The position numbers and the translations under genes were made by a program. This document shows positions 10,187 through 17,867 of a stretch of 64,000 nt of DNA, piece by piece (position 1 is the first letter of the stretch; each line of letters begins with the position of its first letter). The notes beneath the pieces were generated by a model. It had not been told where the DNA came from. It ran no database searches and was given only the letters and a program-made list of their open reading frames with translations. The DNA is from JAWVFM01 sp963823245 (GTDB lineage: Bacteria > Actinomycetota > Thermoleophilia > Solirubrobacterales > 70-9). The stretch spans positions 1 to 64,000 of the forward strand of contig CAWGKQ010000009.1 of the NCBI GenBank assembly GCA_963823245.1, read 5' to 3'.

Positions 10187-11480
10187 CTCGACCTGAAGCG
10201 CATCCGGGAGGACCCCGAGCCCGCGCGTGTCGCGCTGGCGCGGCGCGGCGCGGCGAGCAAGCTCGACGAGGCGCTCGAGCTCGACGCCCGTCGGCGCGAG
10301 CTGCTGCCCGAGGTCGAGGAGCGCCGAGCCCGCCAACGGAAGGCGTCCGAGGCGATCGCCGAGGCGAAGCGGTCCGGCGGCGACGCGGAGGCCGTGATCG
10401 CGGAGATGCGAGAGGTCTCGGGCGAGGTCAAGCGTCTCGAGAGCGAGCTGGCAGAGGTCGAGGGCCGCCGCGACGCGATCCTCGCGGAGCTGCCGAACCT
10501 GCCCGACCCAGCGGCGCCGGACGGCGAGGCAGACGTCGACGCCGTCACGCTGCGCGAGGTCGGGGAGCGACCGAGCTTCGGATTCGCGCCCCGCGACCAT
10601 CTCGACCTCGGCACCGAGCACGGCTGGATCGAGATGGAGAAGGCCGGCGAAGCGTCGGGCTCGCGCTTCGCCTACCTCATCGGCGACCTCGTGATGGTCG
10701 AGCTGGCGCTGGTCCGCCTCGCGGTCGAGCGCGCTCGCTCCGAGGGGTACGAGCCGGTGCGTCCCGCCGGTGCTCGTTCGCGAGGCCCCGCTCTACGGCA
10801 CCGGCTTCTTCCCGGGCGAGCGCGAGATGATCTACGAGATCGAGCGGGACGAGCTGTTCCTCGTCGGCACCTCGGAGGTCTCCCTCGCCGCGTTGGGCGC
10901 CGGCGAGATCCTTGCCGCCGACGACCTTCCGCGGCGCTACTGCGGCATCTCCACCTGCTTCCGCCGGGAGGCGGGCGCCGCCGGGAAGGACACCCGCGGG
11001 ATCTTCCGGGTCCACCAGTTCGACAAGGTCGAGATGTTCTCGTTCGTCGAACCCGATGCGGATGAGGCCGAGCACGAGCGGCTCCTGGCCATCCAGGAGG
11101 GCATACTCGGCGACCTGGAGATCCCCTACCGCGTGGTCGACATCCCCGTCGGGGACCTCGGGGCCCCCGCGGCGAGGAAGTTCGACTGCGAGGGGTGGAT
11201 CCCGAGCCAGGAGCGCTACCGCGAGCTCACCTCGTGCTCGAGCACGACCGACTTCCAGGCCCGCCGCCTCGATTGCCGCTACCGGCCGGCGCCGGAGGCT
11301 CCGCCCGTGCACGTCCACACGCTGAACGGCACGGCCGTCGCCGTCGGCCGCACCCTGATCGCGCTCCTGGAGAACGGCCAGCGCGAGGACGGCAGCGTGG
11401 CGCTGCCGGCGGCGCTCGTCGCCGCCGGCGCGCCCGAGGCTATTCCGAGTCCGGGTCCATCTCCAGCGAGCACGAGTTGA
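10187..11480 (+). CDS. serS: Seryl-tRNA synthetase (one frameshift, start codon unclear)
   Basis: This enzyme charges tRNA-Ser. The N-terminal coiled-coil arm is seen (LDLKRIREDPE to LAELPNLPDPAAP), followed by the class II core: motif 2 CFRREAGAAGKDTRGIFR and motif 3 near the end (ALLENGQREDGSV). An extra C in the run at 10763-10765 shifts the frame between EPVRP and LVREAPLYGTGFFPGE; removing it gives about 430 residues. No ATG, GTG or TTG occurs where homology starts (CTC GAC CTG AAG), so either CTG 10193 is used or another indel hides the start. The end overlaps convergent msrB by 41 bases. Confidence 0.92.
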
Positions 11481-11838
11481 TGCAGTAGCGCAGGCCGGTG
11501 GGTCCGGGCCCGTCCTCGAAGACGTGCCCCAGGTGCCCGCCGCAGCGGCTGCAGTTGACCTCGGTGCGGCGCATGAAGAAGCTGCGGTCGTCCTCGGTCT
11601 CGATCGCGCCATCGTCCGCCGGGGCCGTGAAGCTCGGCCAGCCGGTCCCGGAGTCGAACTTGGTGTCGGAGCTGAAGAGCTCGGCGCCGCAACCGGCGCA
11701 TCGGTAGGTGCCCTCGTCCTTCGAGTCCCAGTAGGCGCCCGTGAACGCTCGCTCCGTGCCCTTCTCGCGCAGCACCTCGTACTGCTCGGGCGTCAGCTCG
11801 GAACGCCACTCCTGCTCCGTCTTCTCGACCTTCTCCAT
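11440..11838 (-). CDS. msrB: Peptide-methionine (R)-S-oxide reductase
   Basis: This enzyme reduces methionine-R-sulfoxide in proteins. Its 132 residues match a stand-alone MsrB. The zinc-binding pairs CAGC and CSRC are present, with SGTGWPSF, the substrate motif HLGHVFEDGP and the catalytic Cys in GLRYCINS. The residue normally Ala or Val three after RYCINS is Cys here (CSLEMD), so a second thiol sits close to the active site. The ATG at 11838 lies 9 bases after GAGAAGG on its own strand. The tail overlaps the end of serS on the opposite strand. Confidence 0.96.
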   Translation of the reverse strand: MEKVEKTEQEWRSELTPEQYEVLREKGTERAFTGAYWDSKDEGTYRCAGCGAELFSSDTKFDSGTGWPSFTAPADDGAIETEDDRSFFMRRTEVNCSRCGGHLGHVFEDGPGPTGLRYCINSCSLEMDPDSE

Positions 11839-11922
11839 CCCTTCTCCTTGCTCGATCTCCTGCCTGTTCAGTCGCGCGAAGACCTCCGCCGTTACAGGTC
11901 GTGGTCAGCCCCGATGGCCCGC

Positions 11923-11928
11923 TACCAT
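11923..11928 (+). promoter_or_regulatory. -10 hexamer TACCAT, MFS transporter gene
   Basis: TACCAT lies 6 bases before an ATG at 11935. That ATG is out of frame with the transporter, whose first in-frame start is GTG 11948. A small indel between 11938 and 11990 would join them. Confidence 0.4.
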
Positions 11929-11947
11929 CGACGGATGGACCCGCTTC

Positions 11948-13216
11948 GTGCCCGGAAGCGCCCCCGAGCCCCCCGAGAGCCGGGCTCCCCTCATCCTGCG
12001 ACCGCTTCGCGAGCGCGACTTCGCACTGCTCTTCACCGGGACGACGGTGTCCATGCTCGGCGACGGCATCTACCTGGTGGCCATCGCCTGGCAGGTCTAC
12101 GCGATCTCCAACACTCCCACGGCGCTCGGCCTCGTCGGCGTCGCCTGGACGGTCCCGATGGTCCTGCTGCTGCTCTTCGGCGGTGTCCTGGGCGATCGCT
12201 TCGAGCGCCGCAAACTGTTGATCGTCTCCGACGCCGTGCGGGCCGTGGCGATCGGAGCGATCGGAGCGCTGTCGGTCGCCGGCGTCCTCGAGCTGTGGAT
12301 GGTGGTCGCCCTGGTGGCGGTCTACGGCGCGGGCGAGGCGCTGTTCGGCCCGGTCTTCCAGGCGATCATTCCCGACGTGGTCGAGCGCCCCCTGCTCGTC
12401 CAGGCGAACTCGCTTCAGCAGCTCGCCGAGCCGGCGGCGTACCGGTTCGTCGGACCGGCGCTCGGGGGAGCGCTCATCGCCTGGCTCGGACCGGGCCCGG
12501 CCTTCCTGGCCGACGCCGGCACCTTCGCATTCTCGGCGGCCTGCGCGACGCTGATGCGCGTACGCCGCGATCCGTCGAGCGAGGGCCCTGGATCGCTGCT
12601 CGGAGAGTTGCGCGAGGGGGCCGCTTACGTCCGCTCGCAGACCTGGCTTTGGGCGACGCTCGTGATGGCGGCGATCGCTCTGCTGCTCATCATGGGACCG
12701 CTCGAGGTCCTGCTTCCCTACCTGGTGAAGAACTCGCTGGGCGCCGGCGCCGGCGGCCTCGGGATCGTCTTCGCAGCCGCGGGCGCCGGGGCGATCGTGG
12801 CGGGCATCGTGATGGGCCAGCGCGGGATGGGCCGCCGGCACGTGCTGTGGATGTACCTGGGCTTCGCGGTCGCAGTCGGGTCCATTGCGGCCTACGCGCT
12901 CGCGGCCACGGTGTGGCAGGCGGTGCTGATCGGGCTCGTCGAGGGCGCGGGCATGACGGTGGGCAACGTCGTCTGGGAGACGCTCGTGCATACGCACGTG
13001 CCGTCGCGGCTCCTGGGGCGGGTCAGCGGCTTCGATTGGTTCGTCTCGATGGCTCTCACGCCGGTCTCGTTCGCGCTGACGGGGCCGATCGCCGCCGGGC
13101 TGGGCGTCGAGACGACGATGATCGCCGCGGGCGTGCTGGGCGCTGTCGGCGTGCTGGCCTTCCTGCTGGTCCCGGGGCTGCGCGACCCGGAGCAGCCGGC
13201 GTTCGGCTCCGCTTAG
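11948..13216 (+). CDS. MFS transporter, DHA3-like exporter
   Basis: This major facilitator transporter of about 422 residues has 10-12 hydrophobic helices. Its domain starts at LRERDFALLFTGTTVSMLGD, typical of the EntS/MefA-like MFS_3 group. The loop 2-3 signature is GGVLGDRFERRK and a matching loop occurs as MGQRGMGRRHV. Drug or siderophore export is the usual role; the substrate cannot be told. The start is GTG 11948, or an ATG at 11935 in another frame that sits ideally behind a -10 hexamer (possible indel). It ends 28 bases before the thioesterase gene. Confidence 0.85.
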   Translation: MPGSAPEPPESRAPLILRPLRERDFALLFTGTTVSMLGDGIYLVAIAWQVYAISNTPTALGLVGVAWTVPMVLLLLFGGVLGDRFERRKLLIVSDAVRAVAIGAIGALSVAGVLELWMVVALVAVYGAGEALFGPVFQAIIPDVVERPLLVQANSLQQLAEPAAYRFVGPALGGALIAWLGPGPAFLADAGTFAFSAACATLMRVRRDPSSEGPGSLLGELREGAAYVRSQTWLWATLVMAAIALLLIMGPLEVLLPYLVKNSLGAGAGGLGIVFAAAGAGAIVAGIVMGQRGMGRRHVLWMYLGFAVAVGSIAAYALAATVWQAVLIGLVEGAGMTVGNVVWETLVHTHVPSRLLGRVSGFDWFVSMALTPVSFALTGPIAAGLGVETTMIAAGVLGAVGVLAFLLVPGLRDPEQPAFGSA

Positions 13217-13232
13217 CCAGCACCGTCGGGCC

Positions 13233-13238
13233 TACGAT
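13233..13238 (+). promoter_or_regulatory. -10 hexamer TACGAT, thioesterase gene
   Basis: TACGAT ends 6 bases before ATG 13245. This spacing predicts a leaderless transcript and favours ATG 13245 over GTG 13242. Confidence 0.5.
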
Positions 13239-13244
13239 CACGTG

Positions 13245-14057
13245 ATGCCCGATGCGTTCTTCGAGCCCGACGGCAAGGGCTTCGTCGCCACCGAGCTGAC
13301 GCGGGGGCCGTGGGACCCCGATTCTCAGCACGCCGGCCCCCCTGCGGCTTTGGTCGCACGCGAGGTCGAGATGCTCGCGGCGGAGGAGCCGCGGATCGTG
13401 GGGCGGATCACCTACGAGGTCCTCCGGCCCGTGCCGATCGGACGCGTCAGCGTGGATGCCGCGGTCGTCCGCCCGGGCCGGCGCGTGGAGCTCGTGGAGG
13501 CCGGCCTCTCGGACGAGAGCGGCGAGGTGATCCGCGCCCGCGCCTGGCGCCTTCGAGACGGCGCGCTCGACCTCGACGGCGAGGTCGACTGGGACACGGA
13601 GGGAGACGGCGCGGTGCTGCGGCGGGACGAGGTGCCCCCCGGGCCGTCCGAGGGCCGCGCGGTCGCGTTCTTCCCGACCGAGCAGGCCGTCGGATACCAC
13701 ACCGCGATGGAGTATCGGTTCACGGCCGGGGAGTTCACGCGCAGCGGCCCGGCGACCGCCTGGTTGCGGATGCGCCACCCGCTCGTCGCCGGCGAGGAGC
13801 CGACGCCGCTGCAGCGCGTTGCCGTGGCCGCCGACTCCGGCAACGGCATCAGCTCGCCACTCGATTTTCGCCGCTTCGTCTTCATCAACGTCGACCTCAC
13901 CATCCATCTCGGGCGCCCGGCGAGCGGCGAGTGGATCTGCCTCGATTCGACGACGATCCCCGACGCCTCGGGCGTGGGCATCACCGACACGGCCCTCTAC
14001 GACGAGCGGGGACCGCTCGGGCGCGCCGCGCAGACGCTGCTCGTGGCGGTGAGGTAG
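13245..14057 (+). CDS. Thioesterase family (double hotdog) protein
   Basis: This 270-residue protein has the layout of actinobacterial acyl-CoA thioesterase-like proteins. The N-terminal hotdog is marked by SQHAGPPAALVAREVE and RITYEVLRPVPIGRV; the C-terminal hotdog includes VAADSGNGISSPLDF and WICLDSTTIPDASG. It is expected to hydrolyse acyl-CoA, but the chain-length preference cannot be read. It is followed 2 bases later by a small membrane protein gene, so the two are likely co-transcribed. Confidence 0.82.
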   Translation: MPDAFFEPDGKGFVATELTRGPWDPDSQHAGPPAALVAREVEMLAAEEPRIVGRITYEVLRPVPIGRVSVDAAVVRPGRRVELVEAGLSDESGEVIRARAWRLRDGALDLDGEVDWDTEGDGAVLRRDEVPPGPSEGRAVAFFPTEQAVGYHTAMEYRFTAGEFTRSGPATAWLRMRHPLVAGEEPTPLQRVAVAADSGNGISSPLDFRRFVFINVDLTIHLGRPASGEWICLDSTTIPDASGVGITDTALYDERGPLGRAAQTLLVAVR

Positions 14058-14059
14058 GC

Positions 14060-14431
14060 GTGGCCGTCGGCTGGGACCTCGTCCTGTTCGGACACCTCGT
14101 GGCGATGGCCTTCTTCGTCGGCGGTCAGCTGCTCATCGCGATCTCCGTGCCGGCGCTGCGCGACTCTCCCGAGGCGCTTCGCGGAGTGGCCCGCCGCTTC
14201 GGCGTCGGCTCGCTGGTGGCGCTGCTCGTCCTCGCGGCGACGGGCGCCGCGCTCGCCTCGCACGAGCACCTCTGGGGAAGCTCGACTCTGCAACTGAAGA
14301 TCGGCCTCGTCGCGGTGCTGGTCGTCCTCGGCCTGACGCACCTGCGCTACCCGCGCGCCCACGCCCTCCAGGGCGCGATCTTCCTCGTGACGCTCGCGGT
14401 TGTCTGGCTCGGCGTCAGGCTGGGCGGGTGA
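14060..14431 (+). CDS. Small four-helix membrane protein
   Basis: This protein has 123 residues and four hydrophobic helices. The first contains a conserved-looking His (LVLFGHLVAMAFFVGGQL), reminiscent of CopD or DUF2269-type membrane proteins, which also have a His in helix 1; this assignment is tentative. The GTG at 14060 follows the thioesterase stop by two bases. Its own stop overlaps the next GTG as GTGA, so it sits in a three-gene operon with the thioesterase and the hydroxyacid dehydrogenase. Confidence 0.75.
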   Translation: MAVGWDLVLFGHLVAMAFFVGGQLLIAISVPALRDSPEALRGVARRFGVGSLVALLVLAATGAALASHEHLWGSSTLQLKIGLVAVLVVLGLTHLRYPRAHALQGAIFLVTLAVVWLGVRLGG

Positions 14432-15399
14432 ACGACGGGGCGGACGAAGCCGGTCGTTGCGATCGCGCGGACCCTGCCCGCGGCCGGGCTCGAGCGCCTC
14501 GAGGGGCGCTGCGAGGTCCGAGCCGGTGGCCTCGACGCCGACCGTGCGAGCATCCTCGACCTCGTCGCCGGCGCCGATGCGGTGATCGCCGATCCGACCG
14601 TGCTGGTGGACGCTGCGCTTCTCGGCGCCGCCGGCCCGCAGCTTCGCGCCGTCGCAAACTTCGCCGTCGGGATCGACAACGTCGACCTCGCGACGTGCCG
14701 CGAGCGCGGTGTCGCGGTCTCGAATACACCCGACGTCCTCACCAACGCGACGGCGGAGCTCGCCCTGGCGCTCACCCTCGCGGCGGCGCGCGACGTCCCG
14801 GCCGCCGAGCGCGACCTGCGCAGCGGGGGCTGGCGCGGATGGGATCCCGCCGGCTACCTCGGCACCGAGCTGTCGGGGGCGACCTTCGGCGTCGTCGGGA
14901 TGGGGAGGATCGGGACCAGGTACGCCGAGCTCGTTCGCCCTCTCGCCGGCGACATCATCTACGCGAGCCGGACGCCGCGTCCCGAGGTGGAGGAGGAGCT
15001 CGGCGCCCGCCGGGTGGGGCTGGACGAGCTGTTCGTGAGTGCCGACGTCGTGAGCCTGCACGTGCCGGCGAGCGAGGAGACCCGATCCATGGTCGGACCC
15101 GAGCGCCTTCGGACATGAGGCCGACGGCGATCCTCGTCAACACCGCCCGCGGGGCGCTCGTCGACGAGGAAGCGCTGGCCGAGGCCCTGCGCGAGGGCAC
15201 CATCGGCGCGGCCGGGCTCGATGTCTACGTCACCGAGCCCGAGGTCAGCCCAGCGCTGCTAGAGGCCCCACGCGCGGTGCTGCTGCCGCACATCGGCTCG
15301 GCGACCGAGCGCGCGCGCTCGGGGATGGCCCGCCTGGCCGCCGACAACGCCCTGGCCGCGATCGAGGGACGCCCTCTGCCGACGCAGGTGTTCCAGTGA
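14428..15399 (+). CDS. D-2-hydroxyacid dehydrogenase, glyoxylate/hydroxypyruvate reductase type (two frameshifts)
   Basis: This NAD(P)-dependent dehydrogenase of about 323 residues probably reduces glyoxylate or hydroxypyruvate (GyaR-like). Landmarks are NFAVGIDNVDL, the Rossmann loop GMGRIGTRYAEL, the catalytic Arg region NTARGALVDEEAL, the Glu in TEPEVSPAL and the catalytic His in LLPHIGSAT. The GTG at 14428 is joined to the body only if one G is removed from GGGG at 14437-14440. A missing base near 15113 separates ERLRT from MRPTAILVN. The two errors cancel in length. A glycerate kinase lies 1 kb downstream, so glycerate metabolism is a sensible context. Confidence 0.9.
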   Translation: MNDGADEAGRCDRADPARGRARAPRGALRGPSRWPRRRPCEHPRPRRRRRCGDRRSDRAGGRCASRRRRPAASRRRKLRRRDRQRRPRDVPRARCRGLEYTRRPHQRDGGARPGAHPRGGARRPGRRARPAQRGLARMGSRRLPRHRAVGGDLRRRRDGEDRDQVRRARSPSRRRHHLREPDAASRGGGGARRPPGGAGRAVRECRRREPARAGERGDPIHGRTRAPSDMRPTAILVNTARGALVDEEALAEALREGTIGAAGLDVYVTEPEVSPALLEAPRAVLLPHIGSATERARSGMARLAADNALAAIEGRPLPTQVFQ

Positions 15400-15405
15400 G
15401 GGCCT

Positions 15406-15449
15406 TTAGCCCCGAAAGGGGCGTGTGAGGGCGCCGAAGGCGCCCGCAA
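15406..15449. repeat. Dispersed palindromic repeat, copy 2
   Basis: This is the partner of 5632-5675, matching at 40 of 44 positions. Both hairpins are perfect here: GCCCC-GAAA-GGGGC (15409-15422) and GGGCGCC-GAA-GGCGCCC (15429-15445). It directly follows the dehydrogenase stop and precedes ctaA, so it could also end transcription, although no T-run follows. Confidence 0.7.
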
Positions 15450-15466
15450 TTGTGTAGCGCTCCGCC

Positions 15467-15472
15467 TACTCT
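15467..15472 (+). promoter_or_regulatory. -10 hexamer TACTCT, ctaA
   Basis: TACTCT ends 9 bases before GTG 15482 and directly abuts the in-frame TTG 15473. A start point about 7 bases downstream rules out the TTG. Confidence 0.45.
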
Positions 15473-15481
15473 TTGCCGGCG

Positions 15482-16443
15482 GTGCTCTCGCGCATCAGAG
15501 GCTTCACGCTCACCCCGCGCCAGTACTTCCTGGTCGCGCTCGTTGCCCTGATTTCACTCGTAGCGATCATCCTCACGGGCGCTGCGGTACGCCTCACGGG
15601 CTCCGGGCTCGGCTGCCCGGACTGGCCGAAGTGCTACGGGAGCGCCGTCCCGCCGCTCCAGAGCCACGCCCTGATCGAGTACGCCAACCGCCTCTTCACC
15701 GGTCTCGTCGGGATCGCCGTGATCGCCGCGAGCGTCCTCGCCTGGCGCCGCCGGCCCTTCCGCTGGCACCTGGCCCTGTTCGGGGCGCTGCTGCCGATCG
15801 GCGTGATCTGCCAGGCGATCCTCGGCGGGCTCGTGGTGAAGCATCACCTCGCGCCCGGGCTCGTGATGACCCACTTCATCCTCTCGATGCTCCTGCTCGA
15901 CGCCGCCTTCGCACTCGCCTGGTGCTCGCGGTACGAGCCCGGCGAGCGGCGCGCTTCCGAGGACCGGCTCGGCGTCTGGGCGGTCCGCGGGCTCATTCCC
16001 CTCGGCCAGCTGACGATCATCGCCGGCACCATCACCACCGGCTCGGGGCCCGCATGCGGGCGCGCACGGCCACGAGCTCGTGCAGCGCTTCACTTTCGAG
16101 GGCGCCGGGACGCTCCGATGGATGGTCGAGCGCCACGCCGTCATCGCGGGCCTCTTCGCCGTCGGCGCGATCGCCGTCTACTTCCTGCTGCGGCGTGAGG
16201 GTGGCGACCGCCGAGCGCTCCGCCCGCTCGGCCTGGTGATCGGCCTGCTCGCCCTGCAGGGCGCCGTCGGCGGAATCCAGTGGTGGCTGAAGCTTCCGAG
16301 CGAGCTCGTCTGGGTGCATGTCGAGCCTCGCGACGGCCACCTGGCTGGCGACCCTGTGGACGGTTGCCACCGCCGGCCGCCTCGCGCCCGCTCGCGAGCA
16401 TGCCGCCACGGCGGCGATCGAGGAGCGAGCGGGAATCGCCTGA
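15482..16443 (+). CDS. ctaA: Heme A synthase (COX15/CtaA) (two frameshifts)
   Basis: This enzyme oxidises heme O to heme A for aa3-type cytochrome oxidase. It is an eight-helix membrane protein. The disulfide pair of the CtaA type is visible (SGLGCPDWPKCYG), as are IEYANRLFTG and the haem ligands in VVKHHLAPGLVMTHF, ERHAVIAG and ELVWVHV. The first-helix-pair EXXHR motif reads EYANR, with Asn for His, as I recall for actinobacterial homologues. One extra base near 16051 and another near 16322 break the frame; removing them gives about 319 residues ending at TGA 16443. The end overlaps the glycerate kinase gene. Confidence 0.9.
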
Positions 16444-17416
16444 CGCCTCGGTCCTCCTCGCGCCCGACTCATTCAAGGGCACTCTGACCGCGGCCGAAGT
16501 CGCCGAGGCGCTGGCGGCGGGCTTCGAGCACGCGGGGATCAGGATCGACGAGTGTCCGCTCGCCGACGGAGGGGAGGGGACGCTCGATGCCCTCCGACCG
16601 GCGCTGGGGCTGGAGCTCGTGGCGTCGGCGGCGCACGACGCGCTGGGGCGGCCGATCGAGGCCGCCTACGGGCTTGCGGCGGGAGGAGAGGTGGCGGTGG
16701 TGGAGACCGCCGCGGCGATCGGGCTCTCGCGGATCAGCGAGGGGGACCGTGATCCGGAGGCGGCCACGAGCCGCGGAGCAGGGGAGATCATCCTCGCCGC
16801 AACTCGGCGGAGCCGGTCCGTCCTGGTCGCCCTCGGCGGGAGCGCCAGCAACGACGGAGGCGCGGGAGCGCTGGGCGCGATCGAGGGTGCCGGGGGGCTC
16901 GGTGGGGCGAGGCTCACATGCCTGTGCGACGTCGCCACCCCGTGGGAGCGGGCGGCGGAGCTCTACGGGCCCCAGAAGGGCGCTGACGCTGAGGGGGTGA
17001 AGCGCCTCGGCGCCCGCCTCGATTCGCTGGCCGGCGAGCTACCGCGCGACCCGCGCGGCGTCCCGATGACGGGCGCCGCCGGAGGGCTCGCGGGCGGGCT
17101 GTGGTCGGCGCTCGGCGCCGGGCTCGTCCGGGGCGCGGCCTACGTTTGCGACGCGGTCGGCTTCGACGGGAGGGCACTGGCGGCGGGCGCCGTCGTCACG
17201 GGCGAGGGTCGCCTCGACGCCACGACGCTGGAGGGGAAGGTCGTCGCCGAAGTGGCGGCGCGGTGCCGGCGCCTAAGGGTGCCGCTCCACCTGGTCGTGG
17301 GCTCGGATAGCAGCGACGAGGCGACGCGCGCGGCGCTGCGGAGCGCTTCGGTCACCGAGGCGGGCGACGCCGCGGCCATCTCGGCCGCGGCGGTCGCCCT
17401 GGCCCGCGCGGCTTAG
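16400..17416 (+). CDS. Glycerate kinase (GlxK/GarK family)
   Basis: This enzyme phosphorylates D-glycerate, usually to 2-phosphoglycerate. The GK type I signature opens the domain (LLAPDSFKGTLTA), followed by CPLADGGEGTLDAL, LGGSASNDGGAGALGA and the C-terminal VVTGEGRLDATTLEGKV. The in-frame ATG at 16400 gives 338 residues and overlaps ctaA by 44 bases. Homology proper begins only near 16455, so the true start may be further in, hidden by an indel. The hydroxypyruvate reductase upstream would produce its substrate. Confidence 0.9.
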   Translation: MPPRRRSRSERESPDASVLLAPDSFKGTLTAAEVAEALAAGFEHAGIRIDECPLADGGEGTLDALRPALGLELVASAAHDALGRPIEAAYGLAAGGEVAVVETAAAIGLSRISEGDRDPEAATSRGAGEIILAATRRSRSVLVALGGSASNDGGAGALGAIEGAGGLGGARLTCLCDVATPWERAAELYGPQKGADAEGVKRLGARLDSLAGELPRDPRGVPMTGAAGGLAGGLWSALGAGLVRGAAYVCDAVGFDGRALAAGAVVTGEGRLDATTLEGKVVAEVAARCRRLRVPLHLVVGSDSSDEATRAALRSASVTEAGDAAAISAAAVALARAA

Positions 17417-17820
17417 CCGACCAGCTTGGCCTTCATGCGGGCGAATTCCTCGTCGGTGATGTCGCCCTTGGCCTTGAGGTCGCTCAGCTTGTGGAGCTCG
17501 TCGACGGATGAGCTCCCGCCGCCGGCGCCCGCCGCGGCCTGCTGCTGGACGTACTGGTCGAACTGCTGCTTGACCTCGGCCTGCTCCTTGATCGCCCGGT
17601 CGCGCATCCCGGATCCGCGCGTGATCAGGTAGATGAACGCGCCCAAGTACGGGAGGATGAGCAGCAGGATGATCCAGGCCGCCTTCGCCCAGCCCGACAG
17701 CTCGTGGTCCCGGAAGAGGTCGCTGATGATCGTGATCAGGATCCAGATCCAGATCACGAAGAAGAAGATCGAGAGGATGGTCAGGAACGCATCCCCAAAG
17801 GTCCAGTCGGCGAGCAGCAA
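17413..17820 (-). CDS. SHOCT domain membrane protein with PLDc_N-like helices
   Basis: This 135-residue protein has two N-terminal helices (LTILSIFFFVIWIWILITII and WIILLLILPYLGAFIYLI) of the cardiolipin-synthase N-terminal type. A Gln-rich linker is followed by a C-terminal SHOCT motif (LHKLSDLKAKGDITDEEFA). The TTG at 17820 has a clear Shine-Dalgarno sequence (GGAGG, 7 bases upstream). Such proteins are common in actinobacteria and their function is unknown. Its stop overlaps the stop of the convergent glycerate kinase gene by 3 bases. Confidence 0.88.
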   Translation of the reverse strand: MLLADWTFGDAFLTILSIFFFVIWIWILITIISDLFRDHELSGWAKAAWIILLLILPYLGAFIYLITRGSGMRDRAIKEQAEVKQQFDQYVQQQAAAGAGGGSSSVDELHKLSDLKAKGDITDEEFARMKAKLVG

Positions 17821-17867
17821 GGTCGAGCCTCCAGTTCGATTCGTGCAGGGCCCTCAGCCTAGCCGGG

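Noticed and set aside
11741..11947. Longer N-terminus for the MFS transporter starting at 11741
   Set aside because: It would overlap msrB on the other strand and adds Ser/Cys-rich sequence unlike any transporter N-terminus.
11279..12997. Long open frame on the minus strand opposite msrB and the MFS gene
   Set aside because: It is rich in Arg, Gly and Asp with no domain or hydrophobic logic; such frames are a by-product of GC-rich codon structure opposite real genes.
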